Origin: Allofranklinella schreckenbergeri
Lineage (GTDB): Bacteria; Pseudomonadota; Gammaproteobacteria; Burkholderiales; Burkholderiaceae_C
DNA length: 64,000 bases
Assembly: GCF_003703475.1 (NCBI RefSeq)
Contig: NZ_RDQM01000001.1
Coordinates: forward strand, 309,682-373,681
Direction of reading: 5' to 3'
A model generated the notes under the pieces. It was given only the letters and a program-made list of their open reading frames with translations. It was not told the origin of the DNA and did not search any database. A program made the position numbers and the translations under genes. This document shows positions 24,722 to 36,054 of the stretch, one piece after another. Position 1 is the first letter of the stretch; the number at the start of each line of letters is the position of its first letter.

Positions 24722-26122
24722 TTAGCGGATGTCGCGACCGGGCCTGCGCTGGCTGGCCTGCGCGGCGGGGGCGGTTTGGGCGCTGGCGTCTTGCGCGGCA
24801 GCGGGCGCCGCTTGCAGCGCCGGGGCGCCTGTCGCGGTCGCGGGCGACTCCAGCCATTTATCCAACGGCAGGTACATCAGGTTGCTGCTGCTGCCGGAAT
24901 CAACCAGCACTTTGCGGCTTTTGCCATAGACGTCTTCCATCGTCTCCAGGTACATGCGCTCGCGCGTGACTTGCGGCGCTTTGCGGTATTCGGCCAACAC
25001 GGCGTTAAAGCGCGCGGCATCGCCCTCGGCGCGGGCGGTGATTTGCTCGCGGTAGCCTTCGGCCTCCTCCACCATGCGGGCGGCCTCGCCCACGGCAAGG
25101 GGCACGACTTTGTTGGCATAGGCTTCGGCGTCGTTTTTCAGGCGCTCGCGCTCCTGGTCGGCGCGCAGCACGTCGTCAAAAGCCGCGCGCACCATATCGG
25201 GCGGGCGCACGCCGCTGGGCTGCATGTTGATGGCCACGACTTCCACGCCAAGCTGGTAGCGCTCCAGAATTTCCTGCGTGAGCTTGCGCAGCGCCGGGGC
25301 GATGTCCTCACGGCGGTCGGCCAGGGCCTGGTCCATCGACATCTTGCCCACCACTTCGCGCACGGCCGATTCGGCCGCCTCGGCAATGGCGCCGAGCTGG
25401 TTTTGCGTGTTGAAAAGCCACTGCTCGGCGTTGTTGATGCGGTATTGCACCGTGAACAGCACTTCGATGATGTTCTCATCCTGCGTGAGCATGGCGTATT
25501 CGTTCAGCCCCGTCTCGGGCAAGGTGCGGCCGCTGCCGATGTCCATGGTCTTGATGCGCATGTCCACCATTTCATGGCGGCCAATGGGCGTGGGCCAGCG
25601 CCAATTCAGGCCAGCGCCCACGGTGTTCTGGTATTTGCCAAACAGCGTGACAACGCCGCGATGGCCTTCTTGCACGATGAAAAAGCCCGTGCCCAGCCAC
25701 AGCGCGGCCAGCAAGATGCCGCCAGTGGCAATGAGCGAGCCGGAGATGGCCGGGCGGCGTGGGCCTGTCGGCTGGCCTCGTCCGCCGCTGTTGCCATTGC
25801 CGCCATTGCCCAGCAGCTTGCCCAGCTTCTGGCTCAAATCGCCCATCAGCTCGCTCAAATCCGGAGGCTCCTGCCCCTTGCCGCCCGTGGGACGCTGGGG
25901 CGTGGGCGTGGGCGGTGGCAAAGGCGGGCCGCCTTGCGGGCGCGGCGGCGTGGGCGCATCACCATCGCCAGGGCGGGCCTGACCAGGTTGTTCATCCTGG
26001 CTGCCGCTGCCGGCGGGGCGCTCAGGCTCGCGGCCCCAGCCCGGATCGTTCAAATTGAAAAGCGCATGCAGTCGCTTGGGTAAGCGCGCCAGCAGGCCTT
26101 GGCTGCGTGATGTTGCCGTCAT
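24722..26122 (-). CDS. hflK: FtsH modulator HflK
   Basis: Partner of HflC in the FtsH-regulating complex. The 466-residue protein has a long Pro/Gly/Gln-rich cytoplasmic N-terminus (to about residue 125), a single transmembrane segment (SLIATGGILLAALWLGTGFF), an SPFH domain (VQEGHRGVVTLFGKYQNTV), and the family motif MLTQDENIIEVLFTVQYRI. The helix with AEGYREQITARAEGDAARFN follows. The tail after LPLDKWLES is Ala/Pro/Gln rich and ends RRPGRDIR. It is the promoter-proximal gene of hflKC. The usual hfq-hflX upstream neighbours are absent. Confidence 0.97.
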   Translation of the reverse strand: MTATSRSQGLLARLPKRLHALFNLNDPGWGREPERPAGSGSQDEQPGQARPGDGDAPTPPRPQGGPPLPPPTPTPQRPTGGKGQEPPDLSELMGDLSQKLGKLLGNGGNGNSGGRGQPTGPRRPAISGSLIATGGILLAALWLGTGFFIVQEGHRGVVTLFGKYQNTVGAGLNWRWPTPIGRHEMVDMRIKTMDIGSGRTLPETGLNEYAMLTQDENIIEVLFTVQYRINNAEQWLFNTQNQLGAIAEAAESAVREVVGKMSMDQALADRREDIAPALRKLTQEILERYQLGVEVVAINMQPSGVRPPDMVRAAFDDVLRADQERERLKNDAEAYANKVVPLAVGEAARMVEEAEGYREQITARAEGDAARFNAVLAEYRKAPQVTRERMYLETMEDVYGKSRKVLVDSGSSSNLMYLPLDKWLESPATATGAPALQAAPAAAQDASAQTAPAAQASQRRPGRDIR

Positions 26123-26254
26123 TCACTTCCGTTTCATTGGTTTTTTGTCGATCACAAGGCCTTGCCGCCGGGATCGCGCGAAAGGTGCCGATTGTGCCCA
26201 AATCATGGCCCAGTCGGGTATTTCAAGGGGGATATTCCATTTCTAAAAGTCTGT

Positions 26255-27805
26255 TTAGCGCGCATCTTCAGCACGGGGTGCTGCGTTGGTTGGCACTTGA
26301 TCCAAAGTGGGGGCATCCGCCGGGGGCGAAGCTGCGGGCGCAGAGGTAACGCCTGGCGCATCAGTCGATCCAGCCGGGGCGGATGCCTCCCCTTCAGCAG
26401 CAGCAGGGGCTGGCGCAAGCGCCTGGGCGGGCATCTCGGCGGGCGCATTCGGCATGACGGGGGCCGCACTGGCGTCGGCCTGCTCGCCCTGCCCTGGCAC
26501 TGCGTCTGCTCCGGCCTCTGGCTCTGTTGCCTGACTGGCAGGTGCGGGCGCTTCGGTGCGCGGGGCGGTTTCGGGCAAAGCCTGATTGAGGGCGCGCAGC
26601 ACATCGGTCTGGGTGATGATGCCCATCAGGCGCTGGTGCTCGCCCACCACGGGCAGGTGGTACACGCCGCCCTGGCACAGCAGGCCCAGCAGCTCCATCA
26701 CGGGCTGATCGCCATGGGCTACGGCGACTGAGGGCACCATGATGTCGCGCACGCGCTGCGGCGCGGGCGGTTCGATGGTTGGCGGGGCGCTGCTGCCGCC
26801 CAGCGCCTTCCACGATTGGCGCATCCACTGCCGCCAGCGGCTGCCTGCGGCATGTGCTGCGATATTGGCCGAGGCGTTTGCCGCCCCCGCCGCGCCGCCT
26901 GCGCTGGCTTCGGCTGGGAACTGCAACTGCATCCATTGCGCCAGCCCCACCATGCCCAGCAAATGGCCTTGGGCGTCGATCACGGGCAGCTCGCGGTGCT
27001 GGTGCTGGCGCATGTAGTCCTGAAACGCCTCCAGCGCCATATCGGCCTGCACGCAGTGCACCTGGGTGGTCATGATGTCGGCGCAACGCATTTCGCCGAA
27101 GGCGCGCTCATATGCCGCACCGCTGGCTTGTTGCAGCATTTGCGTCAAGTCGTTGCGGCTGATGGCCAGTAGCTCGTTGTGGCGCGCCAGCACTTGATCG
27201 ACATCGGTTTGCGTCAGCAGGCGCTTGCCTTCGTCCTGCTCGACCTGGCTGACGCTGACCTGGCGATGCGGGTAGCGTCGCCCCGTGGCGTGGTTGTAGA
27301 GCATGGCGATGACGATCAGCAGCAGCGCGTTGAAGCCGATGGGAAACACCAGCACGCCAGGCGAGTGGATGTGCTGGAGCACCGCGTACAGCGCCAGCGA
27401 GGTGGCGGGCGGGTGCACGGCGCGCAGGTAAATCATGGCGACGATGGCCAGCGGCACGGCCAGGCTGGCGGCCAGCACCGTGGGGCCGATCAGCCACGAG
27501 CACACCATGCCCACGGCCGTGCACACCAGGCTGCCCGTGAGCACGGCCCAGGGCTGGGCCATCGGGCTGAAGGGCAGCGCAAACACCAGCAGCGCCGACG
27601 AGGCCAGCACGGCCCCGTGCCAAAACACCTCCAGCCGGCTTTGCGCCAGCCACTGCGCCGCCAGCGCCACCACCGCGATCGAGAGGGCGCAACCGCCCAT
27701 GATGCGCACGCACTCTTGCAGGGCGATGCCTGTGGGCGCAGGGCGCAGGTCAAGCAAAAACTGCCGCAGGCGATCAAGCGAGGAGGAGAGAAAAGACATG
27801 GCCAT
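26255..27805 (-). CDS. HPP-family membrane protein with two CBS domains
   Basis: An integral membrane protein of 516 aa. Residues about 25-175 carry the HPP transmembrane domain with the name-giving motif in LRAVHPPATSLALY. Two CBS domains follow: MRCADIMTTQVHCVQADMAL...HRELPVIDAQGHLLGMV and VRDIMVPSVAVAHGDQP...YHLPVVGEHQRLMGIITQTDVL. CBS pairs usually bind adenosine nucleotides. HPP proteins have been linked to nitrite transport in plastids and cyanobacteria; the role here is not known. The last 110 residues are a Pro/Ala/Glu-rich tail. An AT-rich element begins 6 bp upstream of the start, which lacks a clear ribosome site. A second ATG lies two codons in. Confidence 0.88.
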   Translation of the reverse strand: MAMSFLSSSLDRLRQFLLDLRPAPTGIALQECVRIMGGCALSIAVVALAAQWLAQSRLEVFWHGAVLASSALLVFALPFSPMAQPWAVLTGSLVCTAVGMVCSWLIGPTVLAASLAVPLAIVAMIYLRAVHPPATSLALYAVLQHIHSPGVLVFPIGFNALLLIVIAMLYNHATGRRYPHRQVSVSQVEQDEGKRLLTQTDVDQVLARHNELLAISRNDLTQMLQQASGAAYERAFGEMRCADIMTTQVHCVQADMALEAFQDYMRQHQHRELPVIDAQGHLLGMVGLAQWMQLQFPAEASAGGAAGAANASANIAAHAAGSRWRQWMRQSWKALGGSSAPPTIEPPAPQRVRDIMVPSVAVAHGDQPVMELLGLLCQGGVYHLPVVGEHQRLMGIITQTDVLRALNQALPETAPRTEAPAPASQATEPEAGADAVPGQGEQADASAAPVMPNAPAEMPAQALAPAPAAAEGEASAPAGSTDAPGVTSAPAASPPADAPTLDQVPTNAAPRAEDAR

Positions 27806-27810
27806 CTTTT

Positions 27811-27894
27811 ATATTTCAAACCAAAAGAAAATCAAATCCATACCCATCATGCCGAAACATGCAATTTTATTTTCCTTTTGATTTGCAATAAAAC
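27811..27894. repeat. AT-rich palindromic intergenic element, copy 6
   Basis: Arms TTTCAAACCAAAAGAAAATC and TTTTCCTTTTGATTTGCAA, centre CATGCCGAAACATG. It occupies the position where the promoter or leader of the HPP gene would be. Confidence 0.75.
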
Positions 27895-28025
27895 AGCGTA
27901 AAGCAACAAAAACGGGCGAAATTGTGCACCTTCTTCGCGCCTTTCATGCCCTCTGAGCCGCACCTGCCCGCTCTGGCGCGCGTGGCTTTGGCGCGGCTTG
28001 GAACAGGTCATGAGGGCTTGCGATA

Positions 28026-28041
28026 TAGGGGTACACCCCTA
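28026..28041 (+). promoter_or_regulatory. Perfect palindromic operator upstream of yjcH-actP-acs
   Basis: TAGGGG-TACA-CCCCTA is a perfect 16-bp inverted repeat 140-155 bp before yjcH. Acetate-uptake genes in related bacteria are often activated by LuxR-type response regulators (the CrbSR and MxtR/ErdR systems). This site may serve such a regulator, but I cannot match it to a documented consensus from memory. The rest of the gap 27806-28181 holds only repeat copy 6. Confidence 0.5.
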
Positions 28042-28181
28042 ATACCAAAGTCGTCTGGAGTCCAAACGGCGATACGGCTACATTGCGCGCAGCCGTGCAT
28101 GGCGCGGCTGCGGTTGCACAGGGCCAGCCCCGGCGGCACGGGCAACCGCTTCTCGTCAATCCATAAAACGGAGACAAGGCC

Positions 28182-28505
28182 ATGAGTACCTCGCCCTCAT
28201 CGGAGCACATCGTCCAGCGTGTGCAGCAAAACCCCACCTACCAGCGCCTGCGCAGCAAGCGCACCAGCTTTGCCTGGGTGCTGACCATCCTGATGCTGGT
28301 GGTCTATTACGGCTACATCGGGCTGATCGCCTTCAACAAGGCCGCGCTGGCCAAGCCCATTGGCGATGGCGTGACCACCTGGGGCATCCCCATTGGCTTG
28401 GGGGTGATCGTGTTCACCATCGTCATCACGGGCATTTACGTCTATCGCGCCAATACCGAGTTTGATGCCATGACGGCCGAAATCCTGGAGGACTGCACCA
28501 AATGA
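28182..28505 (+). CDS. yjcH: DUF485 inner-membrane protein YjcH
   Basis: A small membrane protein of 107 aa that accompanies the acetate permease ActP. It has the DUF485 pattern [20 protein letters not shown], two transmembrane helices (about 29-52 and 66-90), and a charged C-terminus. Its last codons overlap the actP start (ATGA at 28502-28505), so the two are translationally coupled. A GGAGACAAGG ribosome region precedes the ATG. The molecular function of YjcH is not established. Confidence 0.95.
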   Translation: MSTSPSSEHIVQRVQQNPTYQRLRSKRTSFAWVLTILMLVVYYGYIGLIAFNKAALAKPIGDGVTTWGIPIGLGVIVFTIVITGIYVYRANTEFDAMTAEILEDCTK

Positions 28506-30187
28506 CTGCCACCAAACACACCACTTTCGGCCTGCAGGCCCTGCTGGGCGCGGGCCTGGCACTGCTGGCTGGCAGCGCATTTGCCGCAGGCGGCGATCTG
28601 GGCGAGCTGCAAAAGCAATCCACCAACTGGACGGCGATCATCATGTTCGGCGTGTTCGTTGCGGGCACGCTGTGGATCACCAAGTGGGCGGCGGCGCGCA
28701 CCAAATCGGCGGCCGATTTCTACACCGCAGGCGGCGGTATCACGGGCTTTCAGAATGGCCTGGCGATTGCGGGCGATTACATGTCGGCCGCGTCCTTTCT
28801 GGGCATTTCGGCGGCAGTGATGGCCAATGGCTATGACGGGCTGATTTATTCCATCGGCTTTTTGGTGGGCTGGCCGGTCATTACCTTTTTGATGGCCGAG
28901 AAGCTGCGCAACCTGGGCAAGTTCACCTTTGCCGATGTGGCGGGCTACCGCTTCCAGCAAGGGCCGATCCGCGCCTTTGCCGCCAGCGGCACGCTGGTGG
29001 TGGTGGCGTTCTACCTGATTGCGCAAATGGTGGGCGCGGGCCAGCTCATCAAGCTGCTGTTCGGGCTGGATTACATCTATGCCGTCATCATCGTGGGCAT
29101 TTTGATGATGGTGTACGTGCTGTTTGGCGGCATGACGGCCACGACCTGGGTGCAGATCATCAAGGCCTGCCTGCTGCTGGCGGGCGCGAGCTTCATGGCC
29201 TTCATGGTGATGCAGGCTTATGGCTTCAGCTTTGAAAACCTGTTCAAGGCCTCGGTCGAGGTCAAGGGCTCGAACTCCATCATGGGGCCGGGCAATTTCA
29301 TCAAGGATCCGATCTCGGCCATCAGCTTCGGCATGGCGCTGATGTTCGGCACCGCTGGCCTGCCGCACGTGCTGATGCGCTTTTTCACCGTGCCCAACGC
29401 CAAGGAGGCGCGCAAGAGCGTGTTCTGGGCCACAACCTGGATTGGCTACTTCTACATCCTGACCTTCATCATCGGCTTTGGCGCCATCGTGCTGGTGAGC
29501 ACCAACCCGCAATTCCTGGACGCCAAAGGCGGCCTGATCGGCGGCAGCAACATGGCCGCCGTGCATCTGGCCAGCGCGGTGGGCGGCAACGTGTTCCTGG
29601 GCTTTATCTCGGCCGTAGCCTTTGCCACCATCCTGGCCGTGGTGGCGGGGCTGACGCTCTCGGGCGCTTCGGCGGTGTCGCACGATTTGTATGCCACCGT
29701 GTTCAAGCATGGCAAGGCCGACAGCGCGGCAGAACTCAAAGTCTCACGCATCACCACCCTGGTGCTGGGCGTGGTGGCGGTGCTGCTGGGCATTGTGTTC
29801 GAGAAGCAAAACATCGCCTTCATGGTTTCGCTGGCCTTTGCGGTGGCGGCCTCGGCCAACTTCCCGGTGCTGTTTCTCTCCATCCTGTGGAAGGACATGA
29901 CCACACGCGGCGCGGTGATCGGCGGCTTCTTGGGGCTGATCTCCTCGGTGGTGCTGACGGTGCTCTCCCCCTCGGTGTGGGAGGCCGTGCTGGGCAACGC
30001 CAAAGGCTCGGCGCCCTTCCCCTACGCCTCGCCTGCGCTGTTCTCCATGACCATCGCCTTCATCGGCATCTGGCTGTTCTCCATCCTGGACAAGAGCGCC
30101 AACGCCGAGCGCGAGCGCGCTGCCTTCGCTGCACAATTGGTGCGTTCGGAAACCGGCCTGGGCGCCGCCAAGGCATCCTCGCACTGA
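28502..30187 (+). CDS. actP: Cation/acetate symporter ActP
   Basis: Sodium:solute-symporter-family permease that imports acetate and related short monocarboxylates. The 561-residue protein has a cleavable signal-like N-terminus ([12 protein letters not shown]) and then 13 or so membrane spans. Family-typical segments include [44 protein letters not shown] and [18 protein letters not shown]. It is coupled to yjcH, with acs 108 bp downstream on the same strand, so uptake and activation of acetate are encoded together. Confidence 0.96.
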   Translation: MTATKHTTFGLQALLGAGLALLAGSAFAAGGDLGELQKQSTNWTAIIMFGVFVAGTLWITKWAAARTKSAADFYTAGGGITGFQNGLAIAGDYMSAASFLGISAAVMANGYDGLIYSIGFLVGWPVITFLMAEKLRNLGKFTFADVAGYRFQQGPIRAFAASGTLVVVAFYLIAQMVGAGQLIKLLFGLDYIYAVIIVGILMMVYVLFGGMTATTWVQIIKACLLLAGASFMAFMVMQAYGFSFENLFKASVEVKGSNSIMGPGNFIKDPISAISFGMALMFGTAGLPHVLMRFFTVPNAKEARKSVFWATTWIGYFYILTFIIGFGAIVLVSTNPQFLDAKGGLIGGSNMAAVHLASAVGGNVFLGFISAVAFATILAVVAGLTLSGASAVSHDLYATVFKHGKADSAAELKVSRITTLVLGVVAVLLGIVFEKQNIAFMVSLAFAVAASANFPVLFLSILWKDMTTRGAVIGGFLGLISSVVLTVLSPSVWEAVLGNAKGSAPFPYASPALFSMTIAFIGIWLFSILDKSANAERERAAFAAQLVRSETGLGAAKASSH

Positions 30188-30295
30188 TGGCCACTTTGCG
30201 CCCGGCGTGTCCTTGTTGGCCGCCGGGCCGCTGCGTTTTTTTTGTTTCAATCCCCATGGATGCTCCATCCATTCAACGATGAGAGAGGTATCACT

Positions 30296-32245
<1,950 letters not shown>

Positions 32246-32290
32246 GGCCCAGCGCCCATGCCTGAGCCATCAGGCTGAATCCCCTCACGC

Positions 32291-32326
32291 AACCTGCCCT
32301 GTGCCCTGGCACAGGGCAGGTTTTTT
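32291..32326 (+). terminator. Terminator after acs
   Basis: Thirteen-pair stem CCTGCCCTGTGCC / GGCACAGGGCAGG (32293-32305, 32308-32320) followed by TTTTTT. The gap 32246-32591 contains this and repeat copy 7 only. Confidence 0.9.
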
Positions 32327-32374
32327 GATGCCCTGAGCTTGACCCTCGGCATCAAAACAAAAACAGGCCAAATA

Positions 32375-32458
32375 CCAACAAATGCACACCAAAGAAAATT
32401 CAAGTCATTACCTATCATGCCAAAATGGCATTATTTTATTTCCTTTGGTTTGTAAACT
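32375..32458. repeat. AT-rich palindromic intergenic element, copy 7
   Basis: Arms ACAAATGCACACCAAAGAAA and TTTCCTTTGGTTTGT, centre CATGCCAAAATGGCAT, which is a stem-loop of its own. The A/G change CAAAG-ACC... to CCTTTGGT keeps arm pairing (ACCAAAG with CTTTGGT), a compensatory change relative to other copies. Confidence 0.75.
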
Positions 32459-32591
32459 TGTAACCACTCCAGGTACCTCCCGTTCACTTCGCGCGCTACA
32501 AGGGCCACAGCGCCGATGGAATAATGCGCGCTTTTTGCCCGGCGCGCGGTGGCTGCGTCGGGGGCGAATTGCACCCTCACCACCCCTCACA

Positions 32592-34082
32592 ATGGCTTTA
32601 TTGCTCCCTTCCCTGCCCGACTCCCACCCCACCGGGGCGCGCCGCCTGGCGCGGCTCTTCCCGATGCAGCGCCCCGCTGCGCTCATGCTGCTGGCGCTGC
32701 TGGCTTTGGCGCTGTGGCCCAGCCAAGCCCAGGCCGCCAGCCTCAATGGCGCGGAGCTGGCGCTGTGGTGGGGCGTGCCGTTTGCGGGGATTTTGCTCTC
32801 CATCGCCTTGATGCCGCTGCTGGCCGCCCCAGTCTGGCACCACCACTACGGCAAGATCACGGCGGCCTGGGCGCTGGCTTTTCTGGCGCCGTTTGCGCTG
32901 ACGTTTGGCTGGCATGCGGCAGCCGCTGGCGTGGTGCATGCCTTGCTGGCCGAATACATCCCCTTCGTGCTGTTGCTGGTGGCGCTGTTCACGGTTTCGG
33001 GCGGGATTTTTCTGCGCGGCAACTTGCGCGGCACGCCTGCGCTGAATACGGCCATGCTGGCGCTGGGCACGCTGCTGGCGAGCGTGATGGGCACGACGGG
33101 CGCCTCCATGCTGCTGATTCGCCCGCTGCTGCGCGCCAACGACGATCGCGCCCACCGCGCCCATGTGGTGGTGTTTTTCATCTTTTTGGTTTCCAACATC
33201 GGCGGCGCGCTGACGCCGCTGGGCGATCCGCCGCTGTTTCTGGGCTTTCTCAAGGGCGTGTCGTTTTTCTGGACGCTGGAGAATTTGTGGTCGCAAACGC
33301 TGCTGCTCAGCGCCGCCCTGCTGGCGGTGTTTTACGCGCTCGATAGCTGGTTCTACCGCAACGAGGGCCGCAGCCGCTTCGACCCCACGCCCACCGATGC
33401 CGAAAGCCTGCGCATTGAAGGCGGCTTCAACTTCCTGCTGCTGGGCGGCGTGGTGGCGCTGGTGCTGATGAGCGGGCTGTACAAACCAGGCATTGCCTGG
33501 AATGTGATGGGCACCGAAGTGCCGCTGCAAAGCGTGCTGCGCGATGCGGGCTTTGTCGCCATCAGCCTGCTGTCACTGTGGCTGACGCCGCGCGCCATCC
33601 ACGAGGCCAACCAGTTCAATTGGGAGCCGATTCTGGAAGTCGCCAAGCTGTTTGCGGGCATTTTCATCACCATCATCCCCGTCATCGCCATGTTGCAGGC
33701 GGGCGTGCTGGGGCCGTTTTCGGTGGTGGTCAACGCGGTGACGGATAGCAGCGGCCAGCCCATTGCCAGCATGTATTTCTGGGCCACGGGCGTGCTCAGC
33801 GGCTTTTTGGATAACGCGCCCACGTATCTGGTGTTTTTCAACACCGCCGGCGGCGATGCCCCCACGCTGATGGGGCCGCAAGCCGCAACCTTGGCCGCCA
33901 TATCCGCTGGCGCGGTGTTCATGGGCGCACTCAGCTACATCGGCAATGCGCCCAATTTGATGGTCAAGGCCATTGCCGAAAACCGGGGCGTGCGCATGCC
34001 CAGCTTTTTTGGCTACATGGCCTGGTCGTTCGGAGTGCTGACGCCGCTGCTGTTGCTGGTCACGTTCATTTGGCACCGTTGA
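32592..34082 (+). CDS. Sodium:proton antiporter / CitMHS_2-type ion transporter
   Basis: A polytopic membrane protein of up to 496 aa in the ion-transporter superfamily (similar to putative citrate transport, PF16980, and NhaD-like proteins). Typical segments are SVMGTTGASMLLIRPLLRAN, FIFLVSNIGGALTPLGDPPL and GVLSGFLDNAPTYLVFFNTA, followed by GALSYIGNAPNLMVKAIAE. The repeated N-P/G helix breaks fit the two inverted-repeat hairpins of this fold. The ion or substrate is unknown. The start is uncertain: ATG at 32592 or ATG at 32664 (MQRPAALMLLALL), which begins directly at a signal-like helix. Confidence 0.85.
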   Translation: MALLLPSLPDSHPTGARRLARLFPMQRPAALMLLALLALALWPSQAQAASLNGAELALWWGVPFAGILLSIALMPLLAAPVWHHHYGKITAAWALAFLAPFALTFGWHAAAAGVVHALLAEYIPFVLLLVALFTVSGGIFLRGNLRGTPALNTAMLALGTLLASVMGTTGASMLLIRPLLRANDDRAHRAHVVVFFIFLVSNIGGALTPLGDPPLFLGFLKGVSFFWTLENLWSQTLLLSAALLAVFYALDSWFYRNEGRSRFDPTPTDAESLRIEGGFNFLLLGGVVALVLMSGLYKPGIAWNVMGTEVPLQSVLRDAGFVAISLLSLWLTPRAIHEANQFNWEPILEVAKLFAGIFITIIPVIAMLQAGVLGPFSVVVNAVTDSSGQPIASMYFWATGVLSGFLDNAPTYLVFFNTAGGDAPTLMGPQAATLAAISAGAVFMGALSYIGNAPNLMVKAIAENRGVRMPSFFGYMAWSFGVLTPLLLLVTFIWHR

Positions 34083-34103
34083 GCGCCGCGAAATACCCAA
34101 AAA

Positions 34104-34179
34104 ATACCAATCAAAGGAAATGAAATCACCAAATTTCGGCAACTCATACAATAATTTGATTTTCCTTTGATTTGAAATC
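34104..34179. repeat. AT-rich palindromic intergenic element, copy 8
   Basis: Arms ATACCAATCAAAGGAAAT and ATTTTCCTTTGATTTGAAAT, centre diverged (TTTCGGCAACTCATAC). It ends 4 bp before the ribosome site of the phosphatase gene. Confidence 0.75.
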
Positions 34180-34196
34180 TACAGGAGATGCCTGCC

Positions 34197-34739
34197 ATGC
34201 CCACCCGCCCTGACCTTTCCTGGCTCAACCAGCGCCCCCATCACGCCCAGCGCCCCATTCGGGTCTTGATGGTGTGCATGGGCAACATTTGCCGCAGCCC
34301 CACGGCGCACGGCGTGCTGCAAGCCCTGATTGAGCGCGCGGGCCTGCGCGGGCAGATCGAGGTGGATTCGGCCGGAACGCACGATTACCACGTGGGCGAG
34401 CCGCCCGATGGCCGCGCCCAGCGCCACGCCGCCCTGCGCGGCTACGACCTCAGCGCCCAGCGCGCACGGCATTTGCAGGCGCAGGATTTCGAACAGTTCG
34501 ATTTGGTGCTGGTCATGGATGCGGCCAATGAACAAGCCGCCGCCGCACTGTGCCCGCCAGAGCTGCGCCAGCGGCTGCACCGCCTGACCGATTTCGCCAC
34601 CCGGCACAGCGCGGGCGAAGTGCCCGATCCGTATTACGGCGGTGCCACGGGGTTTGAATACGTGCTGGATTTGGTCGAGGATGCCTGCGAAGGCTTGCTC
34701 ACGCGCCTGCACCCCTATCTGCCCTCTGCGCGCGGCTGA
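34197..34739 (+). CDS. Low-molecular-weight protein-tyrosine phosphatase
   Basis: Cytoplasmic phosphatase of about 180 aa. The P-loop is VCMGNICRSPTA (CX5R signature with the catalytic Cys), and the general-acid Asp lies in VPDPYYGG. The AGGAG at 34183-34187 favours the ATG at 34197 (MPTRPDLSWL); the ATG at 34188 overlaps the end of that ribosome site. In related bacteria such enzymes may control exopolysaccharide tyrosine kinases, but no kinase is nearby, so its target is unknown. Confidence 0.93.
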   Translation: MPTRPDLSWLNQRPHHAQRPIRVLMVCMGNICRSPTAHGVLQALIERAGLRGQIEVDSAGTHDYHVGEPPDGRAQRHAALRGYDLSAQRARHLQAQDFEQFDLVLVMDAANEQAAAALCPPELRQRLHRLTDFATRHSAGEVPDPYYGGATGFEYVLDLVEDACEGLLTRLHPYLPSARG

Positions 34740-34772
34740 GCGACCGACTTGGCGGCCATGCCCAAAGGCCGC

Positions 34773-34809
34773 AAAAAAGCCTGGCGCTTGCAAATGCAAA
34801 CGCCAGGCT
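34773..34809 (-). terminator. Terminator of the DUF4198 gene
   Basis: AGCCTGGCG / CGCCAGGCT stem (34778-34786, 34801-34809). The T-run lies on the minus strand (AAAAAA at 34773-34778). Confidence 0.85.
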
Positions 34810-34843
34810 GAGCGCATGTCGGGCGAGCCGGATCAGCGCGCCA

Positions 34844-35590
34844 TCAGTGGTCGTGATCGTGCTTGGACTCAAAGCTCAGCGAGGCCATCATGTTGACCGT
34901 ATCGGCCTCGCTCTTATTGCTGTGGGCGACGCTGTGCTCCACCGCCAGCACATTGAAGCCTTCGCGCGCCACCTTCAGCTCGGCGCGGCCTTCGGCATCG
35001 GTGGTGACTTCGTCGGCATCGTGGTCGAAGAAATCGACGCTGACCTTGGCGCCCGCCAGCGGCTTGCCTTCATACAACACCTGTACGCTCAGCTTGTCGC
35101 CCTCCTCCAGCTTGGCGGGGTTGACGGCGGGCACGATCTCCAGCGCGTAACCCAAGGCTTTGACCGGCTCGCGGGCGTTCTGGTAGCTGACCGAGTACAT
35201 CACCCCCAGCATGGCTTTTTCCACCTTGGCCGGATCGGCGGCGGCGCTGCGCGGCTGGTTGTGCCATTTGCCGTCCGCACCCTTGTGCCAGAAGCCGCTG
35301 CGCAGCGTATAGCCCAGCACGCCAGGCTTGTCGGCCTCCAGCGTGGCGTAGCGCTGCTCGTGCGGCACGACCTTGGCCTCCACGGCATTGCCGTTCTTGT
35401 GGGCGCGGGCGTCGATCACCTTGGCCGGGTCATAGGCATCGGTATCCGCCCCGTCGTGGCCGTACATCACGGTGCTTTGTCCGTGGATATGGGCCAGCCA
35501 CGTGCCATGCGCATGCGCAGCGCTGGCCAACAGGCCCGCTCCAGCCAGTGCCAATGCCAAAGGAAGGCGGCGCAACGAGAAATGAATCAT
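34844..35590 (-). CDS. DUF4198 periplasmic metal-associated protein
   Basis: A 248-residue exported protein with signal MIHFSLRRLPLALALAG...AAHAHG. After cleavage the mature N-terminus has HGTWLAHIHG, and the C-terminus ends HDHDH; both could bind a transition metal. The body matches DUF4198 (FDHDADEVTTDAEGRAELKV), a family seen with nickel/cobalt and other metal uptake genes. A strong AAGGAG precedes the ATG at 35590. It is divergent from the metal ABC cluster across a 125-bp region with a palindrome at 35623-35641, which suggests shared metal-responsive control. Confidence 0.88.
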   Translation of the reverse strand: MIHFSLRRLPLALALAGAGLLASAAHAHGTWLAHIHGQSTVMYGHDGADTDAYDPAKVIDARAHKNGNAVEAKVVPHEQRYATLEADKPGVLGYTLRSGFWHKGADGKWHNQPRSAAADPAKVEKAMLGVMYSVSYQNAREPVKALGYALEIVPAVNPAKLEEGDKLSVQVLYEGKPLAGAKVSVDFFDHDADEVTTDAEGRAELKVAREGFNVLAVEHSVAHSNKSEADTVNMMASLSFESKHDHDH

Positions 35591-35622
35591 GCAAAACTCC
35601 TTTTCTTCAATGAACAATGAGA

Positions 35623-35641
35623 GATGAGAATGACTTTCATC
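35623..35641. promoter_or_regulatory. Palindrome in the divergent promoter of the metal-uptake cluster
   Basis: GATGAGA-ATGAC-TTTCATC is a 7-5-7 inverted repeat with one mismatch, midway between the DUF4198 gene and the NikL-like gene. It resembles a Fur-superfamily site (GAGAATGA...TTCATC) more than the GTTATAxTATAAC form of Zur boxes, so Fur-type or another metal regulator could act here. Confidence 0.4.
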
Positions 35642-35715
35642 CATAATAATGCCTGAAAAATTCCATCGCTCCGCGCTCCTGCGGTTTTTTTGATTGCATT
35701 GAGGACGCCCACACC

Positions 35716-36054
35716 ATGCTCACCTCTTTCCGCTCAGGGCCGCTGCGCCCATTCGCCTGGGGCCTTTCGCTGGCCTTGCTGCTGGGATCTGCATCGGCGC
35801 TGGCCCATGCGCCGCGCCTGAAGTGCCAGCCCGATGGCAGCACGCACGTGCAGTGCGAGGGCGGCTTTTCGGATGGCAGCGATGCCAAGGGCGTGGAAAT
35901 CTCCGTGCTCTCCTACGAGGACAAGCCGCTGTGGAAGGGCGCGCTGGACGCCCAATCGCGCGTGCGCTTTGAGCGCCCCAAGCAGGACTTCTATGTGCGT
36001 TTTGAAGGCGGCGAAGGCCATACGCTGGAAGTCGATCAGGATGACATCCGCTGA
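35716..36054 (+). CDS. Small periplasmic protein, NikL-like
   Basis: A 112-residue exported protein (signal LALLLGSASALAHA) with a mature domain LKCQPDGSTHVQCEGGFSDG...GVEISVLSYEDKPLWKGALD. Its pattern (FSDG, then xxVxVxxxxxxxLxxGxxD and a beta-rich end) recalls the periplasmic NikL component of some nickel transporters, and the two Cys could form a disulfide or bind metal. A GAGGAC ribosome site precedes the ATG. It overlaps the next gene by 14 bp and leads the metal ABC operon. NikL assignment is by eye. Confidence 0.7.
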   Translation: MLTSFRSGPLRPFAWGLSLALLLGSASALAHAPRLKCQPDGSTHVQCEGGFSDGSDAKGVEISVLSYEDKPLWKGALDAQSRVRFERPKQDFYVRFEGGEGHTLEVDQDDIR

